This document shows, piece after piece, positions 33,624-43,493 of a DNA stretch of 64,000 bases; positions within the stretch are counted from its first letter, which is position 1, and each line of letters starts with the position of its first letter. Made by a program: the position numbers and the translations under genes. Location: assembly GCA_965214205.1 (NCBI GenBank), contig OZ243941.1:620001-684000 (forward strand). Direction: 5' to 3'. The notes under the pieces were generated by a model that saw only the letters and a list, made by a program, of their open reading frames with translations, ran no database searches and was not told the DNA's origin. This DNA is from G963663315 sp965214205. Its GTDB lineage: Bacteria; Pseudomonadota; Gammaproteobacteria; Arenicellales; Poriferihabitantaceae.

Positions 33624-36017
33624 TCAAATATCCAGGTTTGAAACCGCAAATGCGTTTTTCTCGATGAATTCCCGGCGCGGTTCAACGTGGTCTCCCATCA
33701 GCGTGGTAAAGGTTTCGTCCGCGCCCACAGCGTCCTCAATGGTAACCTGGAGAAGGCGGCGAACCGCCGGGTCCATGGTGGTTTCCCACAGTTGTTCGGG
33801 GTTCATTTCCCCAAGTCCCTTGTAGCGTTGAATCGACAAACCCTTCTTCGCCTTTGCCATCATCCACTCCACGGATTTGGCAAAATGGTCAAACTCTTCC
33901 TTGCCGTTACCCCATTCTACAACGAATCGTTCCCCGACACCCCTCAACCGGGCGGCATGGGCAATCAGAGACTGGTATTCAGCGCTATTGAAAAAACTCA
34001 CGGGGAAGTCAATGGTTTCTTCCAGCCCATACCGCTGTATCGATACGGCCAAAGCTGATTGGACCGGGTCAATGCCAACGGTATAGTGGACAACGCCATT
34101 ATCACCCGTATTCAGCGCCGCCTCCAGAGCGGTTGCGATACGGGCCGCGCTTTCCCGGTCACCCAGTTCCTGTTCCACTATCGGCTCAATCAATAACAGC
34201 GCTTCCAGTATTTTCCGGTTATAACGCCTGGACAGCCGGTCTATAGTCTGCGCGACAAAATTGTTTTGAGTCACGAGCCTTCTCAATTCAGCCCCGGTTA
34301 TGATTTTGTCCGCAGCGTGCAATCTCGCATTATCCGCAACGATGTCCAGCATGTGGTTCGCCATTTCAGCGTCATCCTTGATATAGATCTCCTTTTTCCT
34401 CATCTCCAGTTTGTATAGCGGCGGCTGCGCGATATAAATGTACCCTTTTTCAATAAGTTCCGGCATTTGTCGGAAAAAGAAGGTCAGCAACAATGTCCGT
34501 ATATGCGAGCCGTCAACGTCCGCGTCCGTCATGACAATGATTCGATGGTAACGCAGTTTGGCGACATCGAAATCAGCCTTGCCTATTCCAGTTCCAAGGG
34601 CTGTGATCAGGGTGGTCACCTCTTCTGAGGAAAGCATCTTGTCAAAGCGCGCCTTTTCCACATTCAGGATCTTACCCTTGAGCGGCAAAATCGCCTGGAA
34701 CTTTCTGTCTCTGGCCTGTTTCGCGCTTCCTCCCGCGGAATCCCCCTCAACCAGGTAAAGTTCGCACAATGCCGGATCCCGTTCCTGACAATCCGACAGT
34801 TTACCCGGCAAGCTGCCCAGATCCAGGGCATTTTTACGCCGGGTCATTTCCCTGGCCTTTCTCGCAGCCTCGCGGGCGCGCGCCGAATTAACAATGCGGT
34901 TGGCGATGATCTTCGCTTCCCTGGGATTCTCGAGCAGAAAGTTACCCAACGCTTCGGTCACGACTGATTCAACCGAGCCTTTCACCTCGGAAGACACCAG
35001 TTTATCCTTCGTCTGGGAAGAAAATTTCGGATCGGCGACCTTGATCGACAAGACAGCGGTCAGTCCCTCGCGGCAATCGTCGCCGCTTAAATTCACTTTT
35101 TCCTTCCTGGCCAGCCCCAGTTCGGTGACATACCCGTTCAAAGTGCGAGTCATCGCGCCCCGAAGCCCTGCCAAATGTGTACCACCATCTGCTTGTGGTA
35201 TATTATTGGTATAGCAAAAGGTATTTTCCTGGTATGAATCATTCCACTGCATCGCGAGATCGACCAAAACCCCCTCTTTTTCACCCGTTGAAGTGAAAAC
35301 CGTGGGATGCAAGGCATTCTTGTTTTTGTTCAGGTGCTGTACGAAAGCGGCGATCCCGCCATCGTATTCGAAGACATCCCTGGCGTCCGTGCGCTCGTCG
35401 ATGAGTTCTATGTGTACTCCAGAATTCAGGAACGACAGTTCACGCAGTCTTTTCCTCAGAATTTCATAGTGGTACTCAATGCTTGAAAATGTCCGGGTAC
35501 TGGCTGAAAAGGTAATCGTCGTCCCGGTTTCCTGTGTTTCCCCTGTAACCTTCAATGGCGCAAGAGGCTCGCCATTTACATACGTCTGGGTGTGAATTTT
35601 ACCGCCGCGGCATATCCGAAGAGCCAGTTTTTCCGACAATGCGTTGACAACGGACACACCCACCCCATGCAGGCCACCTGATACCTTGTAGGCATCCTGA
35701 TCAAACTTTCCGCCGGCGTGAAGCACTGTCATGATCACTTCCGCGGCGCTTCTTCCTCCTTCTTCCACCAGTATACCGGTGGGAATCCCCCGGCCATTGT
35801 CACTGACGGTAATGGACCCGTCAATGTGGATCACCACCCGGATACAACTGCAATACCCTGCCAGCGCTTCGTCTATGGCGTTGTCCACAACCTCAAATAC
35901 CATGTGGTGGAGCCCCGTGCCATCATCCGTATCGCCGATGTACATACCCGGACGTTTACGGACAGCATCCAGTCCTTTCAGCACCTTGATACTGTTCGAG
36001 TCGTAGTCATTCGCCAT
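33624..36017 (-). CDS. gyrB: DNA gyrase subunit B
   Basis: 797 residues, close to E. coli GyrB, so the Gram-negative C-terminal insert is present. ATPase: VRKRPGMYIGDTDDG and EVVDNAIDEALAG; toprim: LVEGDSAGGSAKQARDRK and DADVDGSHIRT. The frame is open upstream to a TTG at 36113, but that TTG lies inside a parS site; ATG 36017 has GAGG at good distance and begins MANDYDS. Between it and dnaN there is no recF. Confidence 0.97.
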   Translation of the reverse strand: MANDYDSNSIKVLKGLDAVRKRPGMYIGDTDDGTGLHHMVFEVVDNAIDEALAGYCSCIRVVIHIDGSITVSDNGRGIPTGILVEEGGRSAAEVIMTVLHAGGKFDQDAYKVSGGLHGVGVSVVNALSEKLALRICRGGKIHTQTYVNGEPLAPLKVTGETQETGTTITFSASTRTFSSIEYHYEILRKRLRELSFLNSGVHIELIDERTDARDVFEYDGGIAAFVQHLNKNKNALHPTVFTSTGEKEGVLVDLAMQWNDSYQENTFCYTNNIPQADGGTHLAGLRGAMTRTLNGYVTELGLARKEKVNLSGDDCREGLTAVLSIKVADPKFSSQTKDKLVSSEVKGSVESVVTEALGNFLLENPREAKIIANRIVNSARAREAARKAREMTRRKNALDLGSLPGKLSDCQERDPALCELYLVEGDSAGGSAKQARDRKFQAILPLKGKILNVEKARFDKMLSSEEVTTLITALGTGIGKADFDVAKLRYHRIIVMTDADVDGSHIRTLLLTFFFRQMPELIEKGYIYIAQPPLYKLEMRKKEIYIKDDAEMANHMLDIVADNARLHAADKIITGAELRRLVTQNNFVAQTIDRLSRRYNRKILEALLLIEPIVEQELGDRESAARIATALEAALNTGDNGVVHYTVGIDPVQSALAVSIQRYGLEETIDFPVSFFNSAEYQSLIAHAARLRGVGERFVVEWGNGKEEFDHFAKSVEWMMAKAKKGLSIQRYKGLGEMNPEQLWETTMDPAVRRLLQVTIEDAVGADETFTTLMGDHVEPRREFIEKNAFAVSNLDI

Positions 36018-36096
36018 AAAAATCATCCTCACACAAAACCCTGATTTTACCACAGACGGGACTTGAACTTTTTCTGAATCGAATATCGTGGCCGAT

Positions 36097-36112
36097 TGTT
36101 TCACGTGAAACA
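36097..36112. promoter_or_regulatory. parS centromere site 1
   Basis: Perfect TGTTTCACGTGAAACA, the ParB recognition palindrome; the symmetry extends three bases further on each side (36094-36115). It lies 80 bases upstream of gyrB. The rest of the 339-base gap between gyrB and dnaN (36018-36356) holds a second parS and otherwise no gene that I can see. Confidence 0.96.
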
Positions 36113-36330
36113 ATCAGGTCCGAAGGATAGCGAAACGAAGGAAGAGACGGGAAGTCCTGGAAGATTGGCTTGAAACGAGAGCGCACCCGGCAAGAACCAA
36201 ACGGTGGAGGAGCATACCGCCGACCAGGGTCAAAGACGCAATTCGGATTCGGAAAACTTTTACCAGGAAACATACCGCTTGGTCGCGGTTTAACGGCTAT
36301 TCCCGAATCAATGATTACATGATTACAAAA

Positions 36331-36346
36331 TGTTTCACGTGAAACA
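36331..36346. promoter_or_regulatory. parS centromere site 2
   Basis: A second perfect TGTTTCACGTGAAACA, with symmetry reaching 36328-36349, ten bases after the dnaN stop. It is 234 bases from the first site. ParB encoded at 52244-53128 should load at both. Confidence 0.96.
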
Positions 36347-36356
36347 TTTCCAGCCA

Positions 36357-37493
36357 TTAAAGCCGCCTGGGCATCACCAGCCAGATAGACCGTTCATCTC
36401 CGGGCTGTTTCAGAACACAAATCCCTTCATTTCCCTGAAAATGCAGTTCTATTTCTTCTGTAGTGGCCGCTCTGGCTGGTTCTATCAGATAGCTGATGTT
36501 ATAGCCCGCTTCAAAAACCGCGCCATCATAGTCAATTTCAAGCTCTTCCACTGATTCTTCGTTTTCGTTATTTCGGGTAACCAGCCGCATGTTATTCTGT
36601 TCTACCGTGATTTTGACTCCCTTTTCATGGTCTGTGGTCAATACCGCGGCGCGGGTCAGGGTTTCCAGGAACCTGGCTCTGTTTACCCGAATAACCAGAT
36701 TCAGCTCGGTTTCAAGCACGCTTTTGTATTCCGGAACTTTCCCGTCTATCAGCTTGGTGATGAGAACGGGCGCCGGATGACTGGGGTTTTCAGCCTGGGC
36801 GGATTTTCCCCAGGTTACCTTAAGATGGTTATTGTTCAGCTCTACGGTAAGCTCACTTTCATCCTCTCCATCCAGAAAACGAACAATTTCATTCACAGCC
36901 TTTCGGGGAACGATAATCTGCCTTTCCTCATTGGAAGCCAGTGTGACATCCGTACTGGTTTGGGCCAACCGATGACCATCCGCCGCAAGCGCTTTTACGT
37001 TATTTCCCTGCATCTCCATGGATAAGCCGTTCAGGTAATATCGAACATCCTGAACACCCATCGCGAAGGCGGTTTTATCGACTATCGTTTTCAGTTCCCG
37101 CTGGCTGATTTTGAAGCGTTCCTCCCACTTTCCTTCCGCCATCCTGGGGAAAAAATCAGCATCCAGAGTGTTCAGGGTATATCGTACCCGGCCGGCTGAA
37201 ACAATTGCCCGGTCCTTTTCAAGCTCAATCATGATAACCGAATCTTCAGGTAAGATGCGAACAATATCGGAGATTTTACGGGAAGATAGCGTAAATTCAC
37301 AATCCTTCCCCTGGACGTCATCAATCGTTTCTGAAATTTCCATTTCTATATCTGTTCCAACCAGAGTGAGTTTTCCGTCGGCCAGATGGAAATACAGGTT
37401 TCCCAATATAGGTAGTGTTTGTCTTCTTTCTACGACGCTGCTTACCCGGGTAAGTACCGGCAGCAATCTGTTTTTATGGATGTTAAAGTTCAT
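36357..37493 (-). CDS. dnaN: DNA polymerase III beta subunit (sliding clamp)
   Basis: 378 residues, slightly longer than E. coli's 366. Clamp features: an N-terminal MNFNIHKNRLLPVLTRV, the mid segment RYYLNGLSMEMQG with ALAADGHRLAQT, and the C-terminal hydrophobic-pocket ending VMPRRL. ATG 37493 follows the likely origin region. dnaN is downstream of dnaA, in the common order, but separated by 288 bases. Confidence 0.97.
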   Translation of the reverse strand: MNFNIHKNRLLPVLTRVSSVVERRQTLPILGNLYFHLADGKLTLVGTDIEMEISETIDDVQGKDCEFTLSSRKISDIVRILPEDSVIMIELEKDRAIVSAGRVRYTLNTLDADFFPRMAEGKWEERFKISQRELKTIVDKTAFAMGVQDVRYYLNGLSMEMQGNNVKALAADGHRLAQTSTDVTLASNEERQIIVPRKAVNEIVRFLDGEDESELTVELNNNHLKVTWGKSAQAENPSHPAPVLITKLIDGKVPEYKSVLETELNLVIRVNRARFLETLTRAAVLTTDHEKGVKITVEQNNMRLVTRNNENEESVEELEIDYDGAVFEAGYNISYLIEPARAATTEEIELHFQGNEGICVLKQPGDERSIWLVMPRRL

Positions 37494-37781
37494 CTATTTA
37501 TAATATTAATAATTAACGCTGTGGACATGTGAGTATCATTAAAAACCGATTACGGTTCAATTACTTGCTTCCAGGATTTTGTGTGGGTAACTGTTGAAAG
37601 TGTATTGTAAAACGAATTAACAAAATGTGGGTAAGTCTTTTCCACAATTTTATCCACAGGGAAACAATGGATATAAACAAAATCTCCACACAATTATGCA
37701 TAAGCTCATACAGTCCCGAACGAACACAAAAACTGCCGACCTGCGCCAGATAATGAAGCCTCCCTGGTTGTACGGGAGTGG
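37494..37781. other. Likely replication origin (oriC) between dnaA and dnaN
   Basis: Four DnaA-box-like 9-mers lie in 77 bases: TGTGGGTAA at 37582-37590 and 37626-37634 (reverse orientation, TTACCCACA), TTTTCCACA at 37638-37646 and the perfect TTATCCACA at 37650-37658. A very AT-rich stretch (37494-37516, TATTTATAATATTAATAATT) at the dnaN end would serve as unwinding element. No gene fits here. The location beside dnaA and two parS sites supports an origin. Confidence 0.75.
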
Positions 37782-39131
37782 TCAGGGTTCCAGCAACCGC
37801 AGGAGATTCTGATAGTCTTCCCGGACCTTGTTATCGGTTTCCCGCAATTCTTTTATTTTCCGGCAGGCGTGCAGTACGGTTGTGTGATCCCGGCCGCCAA
37901 AACGGTCACCAATCTCTGGCAGACTCATGTCGGTCAGCTCTCGGGTCAGAACCATGGCTAACTGACGGGGTCTCGATATTGACTGGTGGCGTTTTTTTGA
38001 GAGCATGTCCGAAACCCGTATTTTATGATGAGCAGCGACAACCTGTTGAATATTCTCGATATTGATTTTGCTTTTACGGTAAATCAGGATATCCGAAAGC
38101 GCCTGTCTGGCTATCTCCAGATCAATGTGATGGCCGGTAAAACTGGCGCTGGCGATGATCCGGTTCAGAGCGCCTTCCAGGTCCCGGACATTGGAGTGGA
38201 CATTATGAGCTACAAAAAAAGCGACCTCATTGGGTAGGGATATTCCTTTCAGCAGCGCTTTCTTTTCCAGAATTGCGACCCGGGTTTCAAGTTCCGGAGG
38301 CTCGATGGCCATGGTCAGGCCGCTGCTGAATCGGGATATCAGGCGGGCTTCGATCCCGTTGATCGCGTTGGGAATGCTGTCACTGGTAATAATGATCTGC
38401 CGCTGGCCCCCGAGCAGGGAGTTGAATGTATGGAAAAACTGTTCCTGCGATTGTTGTTTCCCGGCAAAAAACTGGATGTCATCAATCAGCAGCGCATCCA
38501 GTGAACGGTAGTAATCCTTGAATTTGGCCATTGTATTGTCCATCACCGCCTTGACCATATCGTTCACGAACAACTCCGAATGCACATAAATCACCTTGGT
38601 GTTCGGTTTCCTTTCGAGAATCATGTTTCCGGCGGCCTGCATCAGATGGGTTTTACCCAGTCCTACACCGCCATAGATGAACAGGGGATTATAGGCGGTG
38701 CCTGGGTTCAGACTCACCTGCATCGCCGCCGCCCTGGCCAACTCGTTGGACTTGCCTTCAATATGGGTGGCAAAGACAAAGTCGGGATTCAATGTCCCGC
38801 TGGAATACTGGGTATCGGAATCGGGGTGTCGCCGGGCCGGTTTCCGGTCCTGGCCGCCGCCGTTTGAATCGAACGGGCTGTCGAGACCATAACTCCCGAT
38901 TTCCAGCCGGATATTATTGACTCCCGCGTCCATATTCATAACCACCTTCTCGACCTCCGGGAAAAGATTGAGTTTTACATGGTTCAGAACATAGCGGTTC
39001 GGCGCCAGTAATTTCAGGGTGTTTCTGTCGTAAAATACATGCAGCGGGGCCAACCAGGTCTCCACATCCTCATCGGACAGGACTTCTCTCAGTTTTTGCA
39101 GACAGGGATTCCAGAATTGAGGGGTGGTCAC
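37782..39131 (-). CDS. dnaA: Chromosomal replication initiator DnaA
   Basis: 449 residues. Order: domain I (PQFWNPCLQKLREVL), a variable linker near 85-110, AAA+ core with Walker A GGVGLGKTH and Walker B LLIDDIQFF, sensor region SRFSSGLTMAIEPPE, and the DNA-binding helix-turn-helix with signature GRDHTTVLHACRKI. ATG at 39131. It lacks rpmH/rnpA on its other side; a glycine-betaine-type demethylase gene is there instead. Confidence 0.97.
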   Translation of the reverse strand: MTTPQFWNPCLQKLREVLSDEDVETWLAPLHVFYDRNTLKLLAPNRYVLNHVKLNLFPEVEKVVMNMDAGVNNIRLEIGSYGLDSPFDSNGGGQDRKPARRHPDSDTQYSSGTLNPDFVFATHIEGKSNELARAAAMQVSLNPGTAYNPLFIYGGVGLGKTHLMQAAGNMILERKPNTKVIYVHSELFVNDMVKAVMDNTMAKFKDYYRSLDALLIDDIQFFAGKQQSQEQFFHTFNSLLGGQRQIIITSDSIPNAINGIEARLISRFSSGLTMAIEPPELETRVAILEKKALLKGISLPNEVAFFVAHNVHSNVRDLEGALNRIIASASFTGHHIDLEIARQALSDILIYRKSKINIENIQQVVAAHHKIRVSDMLSKKRHQSISRPRQLAMVLTRELTDMSLPEIGDRFGGRDHTTVLHACRKIKELRETDNKVREDYQNLLRLLEP

Positions 39132-39281
39132 TGATTGTTATCCCGGTTTTCGTTCTTTTCTTGATTCGGCAATCCGATGCTACCTAAATCATTGATTTTA
39201 AATAATAAAAAAATATGTTCTTCCTTTTTTGGAGATGGTCAGCCTGACCGGATTACTTTAGTCTAATCGCAAAAGCTGAAT

Positions 39282-39290
39282 TTATCCACA
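39282..39290 (+). promoter_or_regulatory. DnaA box upstream of dnaA
   Basis: Perfect TTATCCACA about 150 bases upstream of dnaA, near an A/T-rich run (39196-39217). It may be for autoregulation of dnaA or be a second part of a split origin. The 248-base gap (39132-39379) shows no gene. Confidence 0.65.
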
Positions 39291-39379
39291 TAAAAAGAAT
39301 TAATATACACTAAAATTCAGGGCAGCGCGCCCCGTCACCCAACATAGTTAACCAGACTTTGCAGAGGTATCACCTAATC

Positions 39380-41890
39380 ATGAAAAATCGTACAAAAGCC
39401 GTAGTCATAGGAGGAGGCGTTGTCGGCGCCAGTACACTTTATCACCTGGTGAAAAAGGGATGGACAGATTCCGTACTGGTCGAGCGAAAAGAGCTGACAT
39501 CCGGTTCCACATGGCATGCGGCGGGGCTGCTGCCATTATTCAATATGAGCTATTCGGTGGGAAAGCTGCATCAGTATTCGGTCGCTTTCTATCAGGAGCT
39601 GGAAAGGGAAACGGGGTTGTCCACCGGCTTCCGGCAGGTCGGCAATATCCGGCTGGCCTGTACGGACGACAGAATGGATGAGTACCGTTACTATGCCGGA
39701 GTGGGCAAAACCGTCGGGGTGGATATCCGCTTCCTGACTCCCGATGAAGTCAAACAGGCATGGCCGATGTGCAACATTGAAGGATTGGTCGGCGCCATAC
39801 AACATCCGCAGGATGGATATATCCAACCCAACGACCTGACCACGGCCTTTGCCAAAGGCGCGCGCGCCCGCGGCGCTGAAATCTATCGACATACCTGTGT
39901 GAACGCGATTGAACGGGATGGTGATGGCTGGCTGGTTATCACCGACAAGGGGGATATTCGTTGTGAGCATGTGATTTCATGCACCGGCAACTTCGCCAGG
40001 AAAACAGGTGAAATGGTGGGACTGGATATTCCGGTGATTCCGGTGCAGCATCAGTATATTGTCACCGAGCCCCATCCTGAAATCCTGGCCCGAAAGGAGA
40101 GGGGCCTGCCCGAACAGGGCGTACTCCGGGAATCCGATGCGGGCTACTATCTGCGGGAGGAAGCCGGGGGATTATTGCTGGGACCTTATGAGACCGGCGC
40201 GCCGTGCTGCTATGTGGACGGTCCGTCCGAGGACTGTGAAAATGAATTGTTCCAGGAAGATATTGATCGTCTGATCCCGCATATCGAAGCGTGCATTCAT
40301 CGCGTTCCCGCGTTCGGGGAAGTAGGAATCAAGCAGGTGTATAACGGCGCCATCGCCTATACCCCGGACGGAAACCCGATTGTCGGGCCCGCCTGGGAGC
40401 TTGAAAACTTCTGGCTGAATGAAGGACACAGCTTTGGCATTACCGCGGCCGGCGGCGCCGGCTGGCAACTGGCGGAGTGGATTGTCGATGGCGAGCCGAC
40501 TGTGGACATGATGGGAGTCGATCCCAGAAGGTACGGACCTTATGCCGCGCGCGGCTATCTGCGCGAGAAAAACGAGGAAGCCTATCGTAATGTGTTTACC
40601 AACCATTTCCCGGACGAGGAGCGGGCGGCGGCAACACCGTTGAAGACCTCGCCGTGTTATGACCGCATGAAATCGCTGGGCGCGGTTTTTGGACATATCT
40701 ATGGCTGGGAAAGGCCGAACTGGTTTGCGCCCAAAGACTATGAATTGCCAGCTGACGAGGTCGGCAGCGGGGACGTTTTGCTGGGACACAACACTTCCCC
40801 CGCGCTGGAGGACGGTCGCGTGGTGGAACGGTATTCATTCCGCCGGTCGAATTACTTCCCATTCGTAGGCCAGGAATGCCGACACGTCCATGAAAAGGTG
40901 GGGTTGCTGGACATGTCGGCCTTTTCAAAGTTCGCAGTGAGCGGCGCCGGAGCGGCGGACTGGCTGGAGACACTGGTCTGCAATCGGATACCCAGAGGAA
41001 TCGGCCGAATCGGCCTGTGCCACATGCTATCACTGAACGGCGGTGTGCGCGCAGAATTCACCATTTATAAAACCGGTAAAAACAGTTACTACATCGTATC
41101 GGCCGGCGCCATGGAACGTCATGACTGGGACTATCTGTTCAAAAACAAGCCATCAGACGGCAGTGTTGAATTACAGAATATCACCACCCGATATGGGGTA
41201 TTGGTGATCGCGGGGCCCAAATCACGGGCGCTGTTGCAGAAATTGACGGATACGGACTTGTCGGATGAGAAATTCAAATGGCTGTGCGGGAAACCGATCA
41301 ATGTGGTCGCTGCGCAGGCACAGGCTCTGCGGGTCAATTTTGTCGGTGAACTGGGATTTGAACTGCATCATCCGATTGAAATGCAGAACTATATTTTTGA
41401 CGCGGTCATGGAAGCTGGAGAGGAATTCGATATAAAACCATTTGGTATTCGCGCCATGGACAGTATGCGACTGGAGAAATCCTACCGTCTGATCCCGCGA
41501 GAGATGTCGATTGAGTATTGCGCGTTTGAATCAGGGCTGGAGCGCTTCATCCAGCTGGACAAGGACAGCGACTTTATCGGCAAACAGGCGTTGGTCGACT
41601 GGCGGGAACGCGGTTTTGCCAATGCTTTTGTAACGCTGGAAGTGCATGACGTAACGGATGCCGATGCCCGTGGTTCCGAGGCCATTTACTGTGATGGCGC
41701 TCTGGTTGGACGGGCGACCTCGGGCGGTTATGGCTTTCGGGTCGAAAAATCCCTGGCTCTGGGGCTGGTTGATCCGCAATTCGCGATGGTCGGCGCTGAA
41801 CTGGAAATAGAAATTCTCGGCAAGCTGCATCGGGCCACGGTGATTGAAGAATCGCCCTACGACCCGCAAAACCTGAAATTGAGGTCCTGA
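39380..41890 (+). CDS. Dimethylglycine/sarcosine dehydrogenase-like FAD-GcvT protein
   Basis: 836 residues in four parts: an FAD-binding DAO domain (GGGVVGAS at 11-18), with STWHAAG (His46 is the covalent-FAD histidine in dimethylglycine dehydrogenase), an FAO_M middle domain (near 370-430), then GcvT folate-binding and GcvT C-terminal domains (about 440-830). Such enzymes oxidatively demethylate dimethylglycine or sarcosine and pass the methyl unit to tetrahydrofolate. ATG 39380 has AGAGG upstream. It is divergent from dnaA. The dipeptidase-like gene at 30 kb may belong to the same metabolism. Confidence 0.9.
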   Translation: MKNRTKAVVIGGGVVGASTLYHLVKKGWTDSVLVERKELTSGSTWHAAGLLPLFNMSYSVGKLHQYSVAFYQELERETGLSTGFRQVGNIRLACTDDRMDEYRYYAGVGKTVGVDIRFLTPDEVKQAWPMCNIEGLVGAIQHPQDGYIQPNDLTTAFAKGARARGAEIYRHTCVNAIERDGDGWLVITDKGDIRCEHVISCTGNFARKTGEMVGLDIPVIPVQHQYIVTEPHPEILARKERGLPEQGVLRESDAGYYLREEAGGLLLGPYETGAPCCYVDGPSEDCENELFQEDIDRLIPHIEACIHRVPAFGEVGIKQVYNGAIAYTPDGNPIVGPAWELENFWLNEGHSFGITAAGGAGWQLAEWIVDGEPTVDMMGVDPRRYGPYAARGYLREKNEEAYRNVFTNHFPDEERAAATPLKTSPCYDRMKSLGAVFGHIYGWERPNWFAPKDYELPADEVGSGDVLLGHNTSPALEDGRVVERYSFRRSNYFPFVGQECRHVHEKVGLLDMSAFSKFAVSGAGAADWLETLVCNRIPRGIGRIGLCHMLSLNGGVRAEFTIYKTGKNSYYIVSAGAMERHDWDYLFKNKPSDGSVELQNITTRYGVLVIAGPKSRALLQKLTDTDLSDEKFKWLCGKPINVVAAQAQALRVNFVGELGFELHHPIEMQNYIFDAVMEAGEEFDIKPFGIRAMDSMRLEKSYRLIPREMSIEYCAFESGLERFIQLDKDSDFIGKQALVDWRERGFANAFVTLEVHDVTDADARGSEAIYCDGALVGRATSGGYGFRVEKSLALGLVDPQFAMVGAELEIEILGKLHRATVIEESPYDPQNLKLRS

Positions 41891-41955
41891 TCGCGCAGTC
41901 GCGCTTGTGATACGTTTTCTGACGCTCGGTTGCCTGTATGTAATTCTGTTGTCCG

Positions 41956-43472
41956 ATGCAATACAAAATTGAACAGGGAGGCCTGATCCCGGTTTACAGC
42001 TGCGTGGTTGTCGGCTGCCTGCTCATCGCCTTGTGGAGTTATTACATCGACCCGGTCATTAATGAGGACGGGGTCCGGTATGTGCTGACGGCCAACGCCT
42101 TTGCCGCCGGGAATTTCCAGGATGGCTTGACCTGGTACAAGTGGCCTTTTTATCCACTGCTGCTCGCTGTCCTCAGTAAGATCACGCCGTTGTCCGCCGA
42201 GTATGCGGCGCTGATATTCGGCGCGATCATGCGTGCGGTGGGCGGGGTCGCGTTTATCCGGCTCAGCGAAAAACTGGGGGCCGACAAAATCCAGATCTGG
42301 CTGGCCGGATTTGTCTACCTGTTTTATCCGGGATTGAATGAAATACAGTCCATGATTATGCGGGATATACCCTATATCGCCTGCTTTCTATGGATGGTGG
42401 TATTTTTCGTGCAAGCCTGGCAGCGCCCGAACAACCGGGACCTGATCGCGTTAGTCCTCACCGGGTTGCTGGCCACGATTTTTCGGGTCGAAGGCATGGT
42501 CTACCTCGGCGTTATTCTGTTCTGGATGCTGGTTTCCGGCAGATATACCCCGCCGTGGCTGACCCGGAAACTGGCAGTCGCCGCCGGACTGGTTATCCTG
42601 GCATTATTCAGCTATGTCGTTTTGTACTGGCTGTATGATGGCAGGATGACGGTTGCCCGCGAGCTGATTCCGAAGATCTGGCTACCACCGAAAACCGAGT
42701 TGTTGGGCTATATTGACAGCCTGGCCCCCGGGATATGGCGATCCGCTCTGGAGAAAGCGCTTTACCCGGCAGCGGTGATGCTGCCGTTAGCGAAAGCTGT
42801 TTTCAATTTTCTTGAAATTCTGACGGCGGGCTATTTCCTGGTCCTGGTTGCCGGGTTTTCGTCCGGCCGTGGATGGACAAGCAGACGCCCGGCTTTAAAC
42901 AGACATGGCAGTGCTGGAAACTCATCGTTGTGATCAATATCCTGATATTGATTGCGTTCGCGACGCTGCGGTTTCTGTACAATGACCGCTACCCGCTGAC
43001 CTTGTCGGTGATGACCATGTTGCTGGTTCCGTTCGCGGTCACCGCGCTTTGCCGTGCGGGCAGGTTTCGCAAAGCCGTCTGTATCGCAACCGCTTTTGTG
43101 CTGCTGATCAATTCGCTGGAAGGGCTGGACCGGTTTACCTCGAAACATCATCTGCGGGAAGCCGGAACCTGGATCAGACAACAAACCGGGGACGATTATC
43201 ACCGCTTCCGAATCTACAGCAATAATCGGATCCTCGACTATTACGCGGGGCAGGATGTGTTTCTGACTCACTGGCATTATCTCGGCCCGATCCCCAACCC
43301 GGAGACCCTGAAAGACCGGATGGATTTAATCGTAATCCGCGCTGGCAGAAGTGACCTTGATGGGTATTATCAACGCGTTATTTCCCTGATCGGTGAACCC
43401 CCTGCCATGACTTTTGAAGGCCATAAGGGCGACCGGGTGGATATATTTGATTTCAGGGAAAAGCAACCCTGA
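41956..43472 (+). pseudogene. Frameshifted membrane glycosyltransferase-like gene
   Basis: Two frames make one protein. The first (41956-42933) starts with a transmembrane helix, then EDGVRYVLTANAFAAGNF and about eight hydrophobic segments in the style of PMT/GT-C family glycosyltransferases. At about 42855-42865 (a GGGTTTT run) the sensible reading moves to another frame, where RPWMDKQ and more transmembrane helices continue to a stop at 43472. The first frame's last 20 or so residues are not membrane-like. One indel explains it; sequencing error cannot be excluded. Confidence 0.7.
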
Positions 43473-43493
43473 CACGGACGGAGCGGCCGGTGG

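Noticed and set aside
36113..36330. recF remnant between gyrB and dnaN
   Set aside because: Translation in all readings that I checked by eye shows no Walker A or other RecF pattern.
36007..36357. Open frame of 116 codons on the minus strand between dnaN and gyrB
   Set aside because: Its ends are just translated parS palindromes, it has no recognisable domain, and it is not recF-like.
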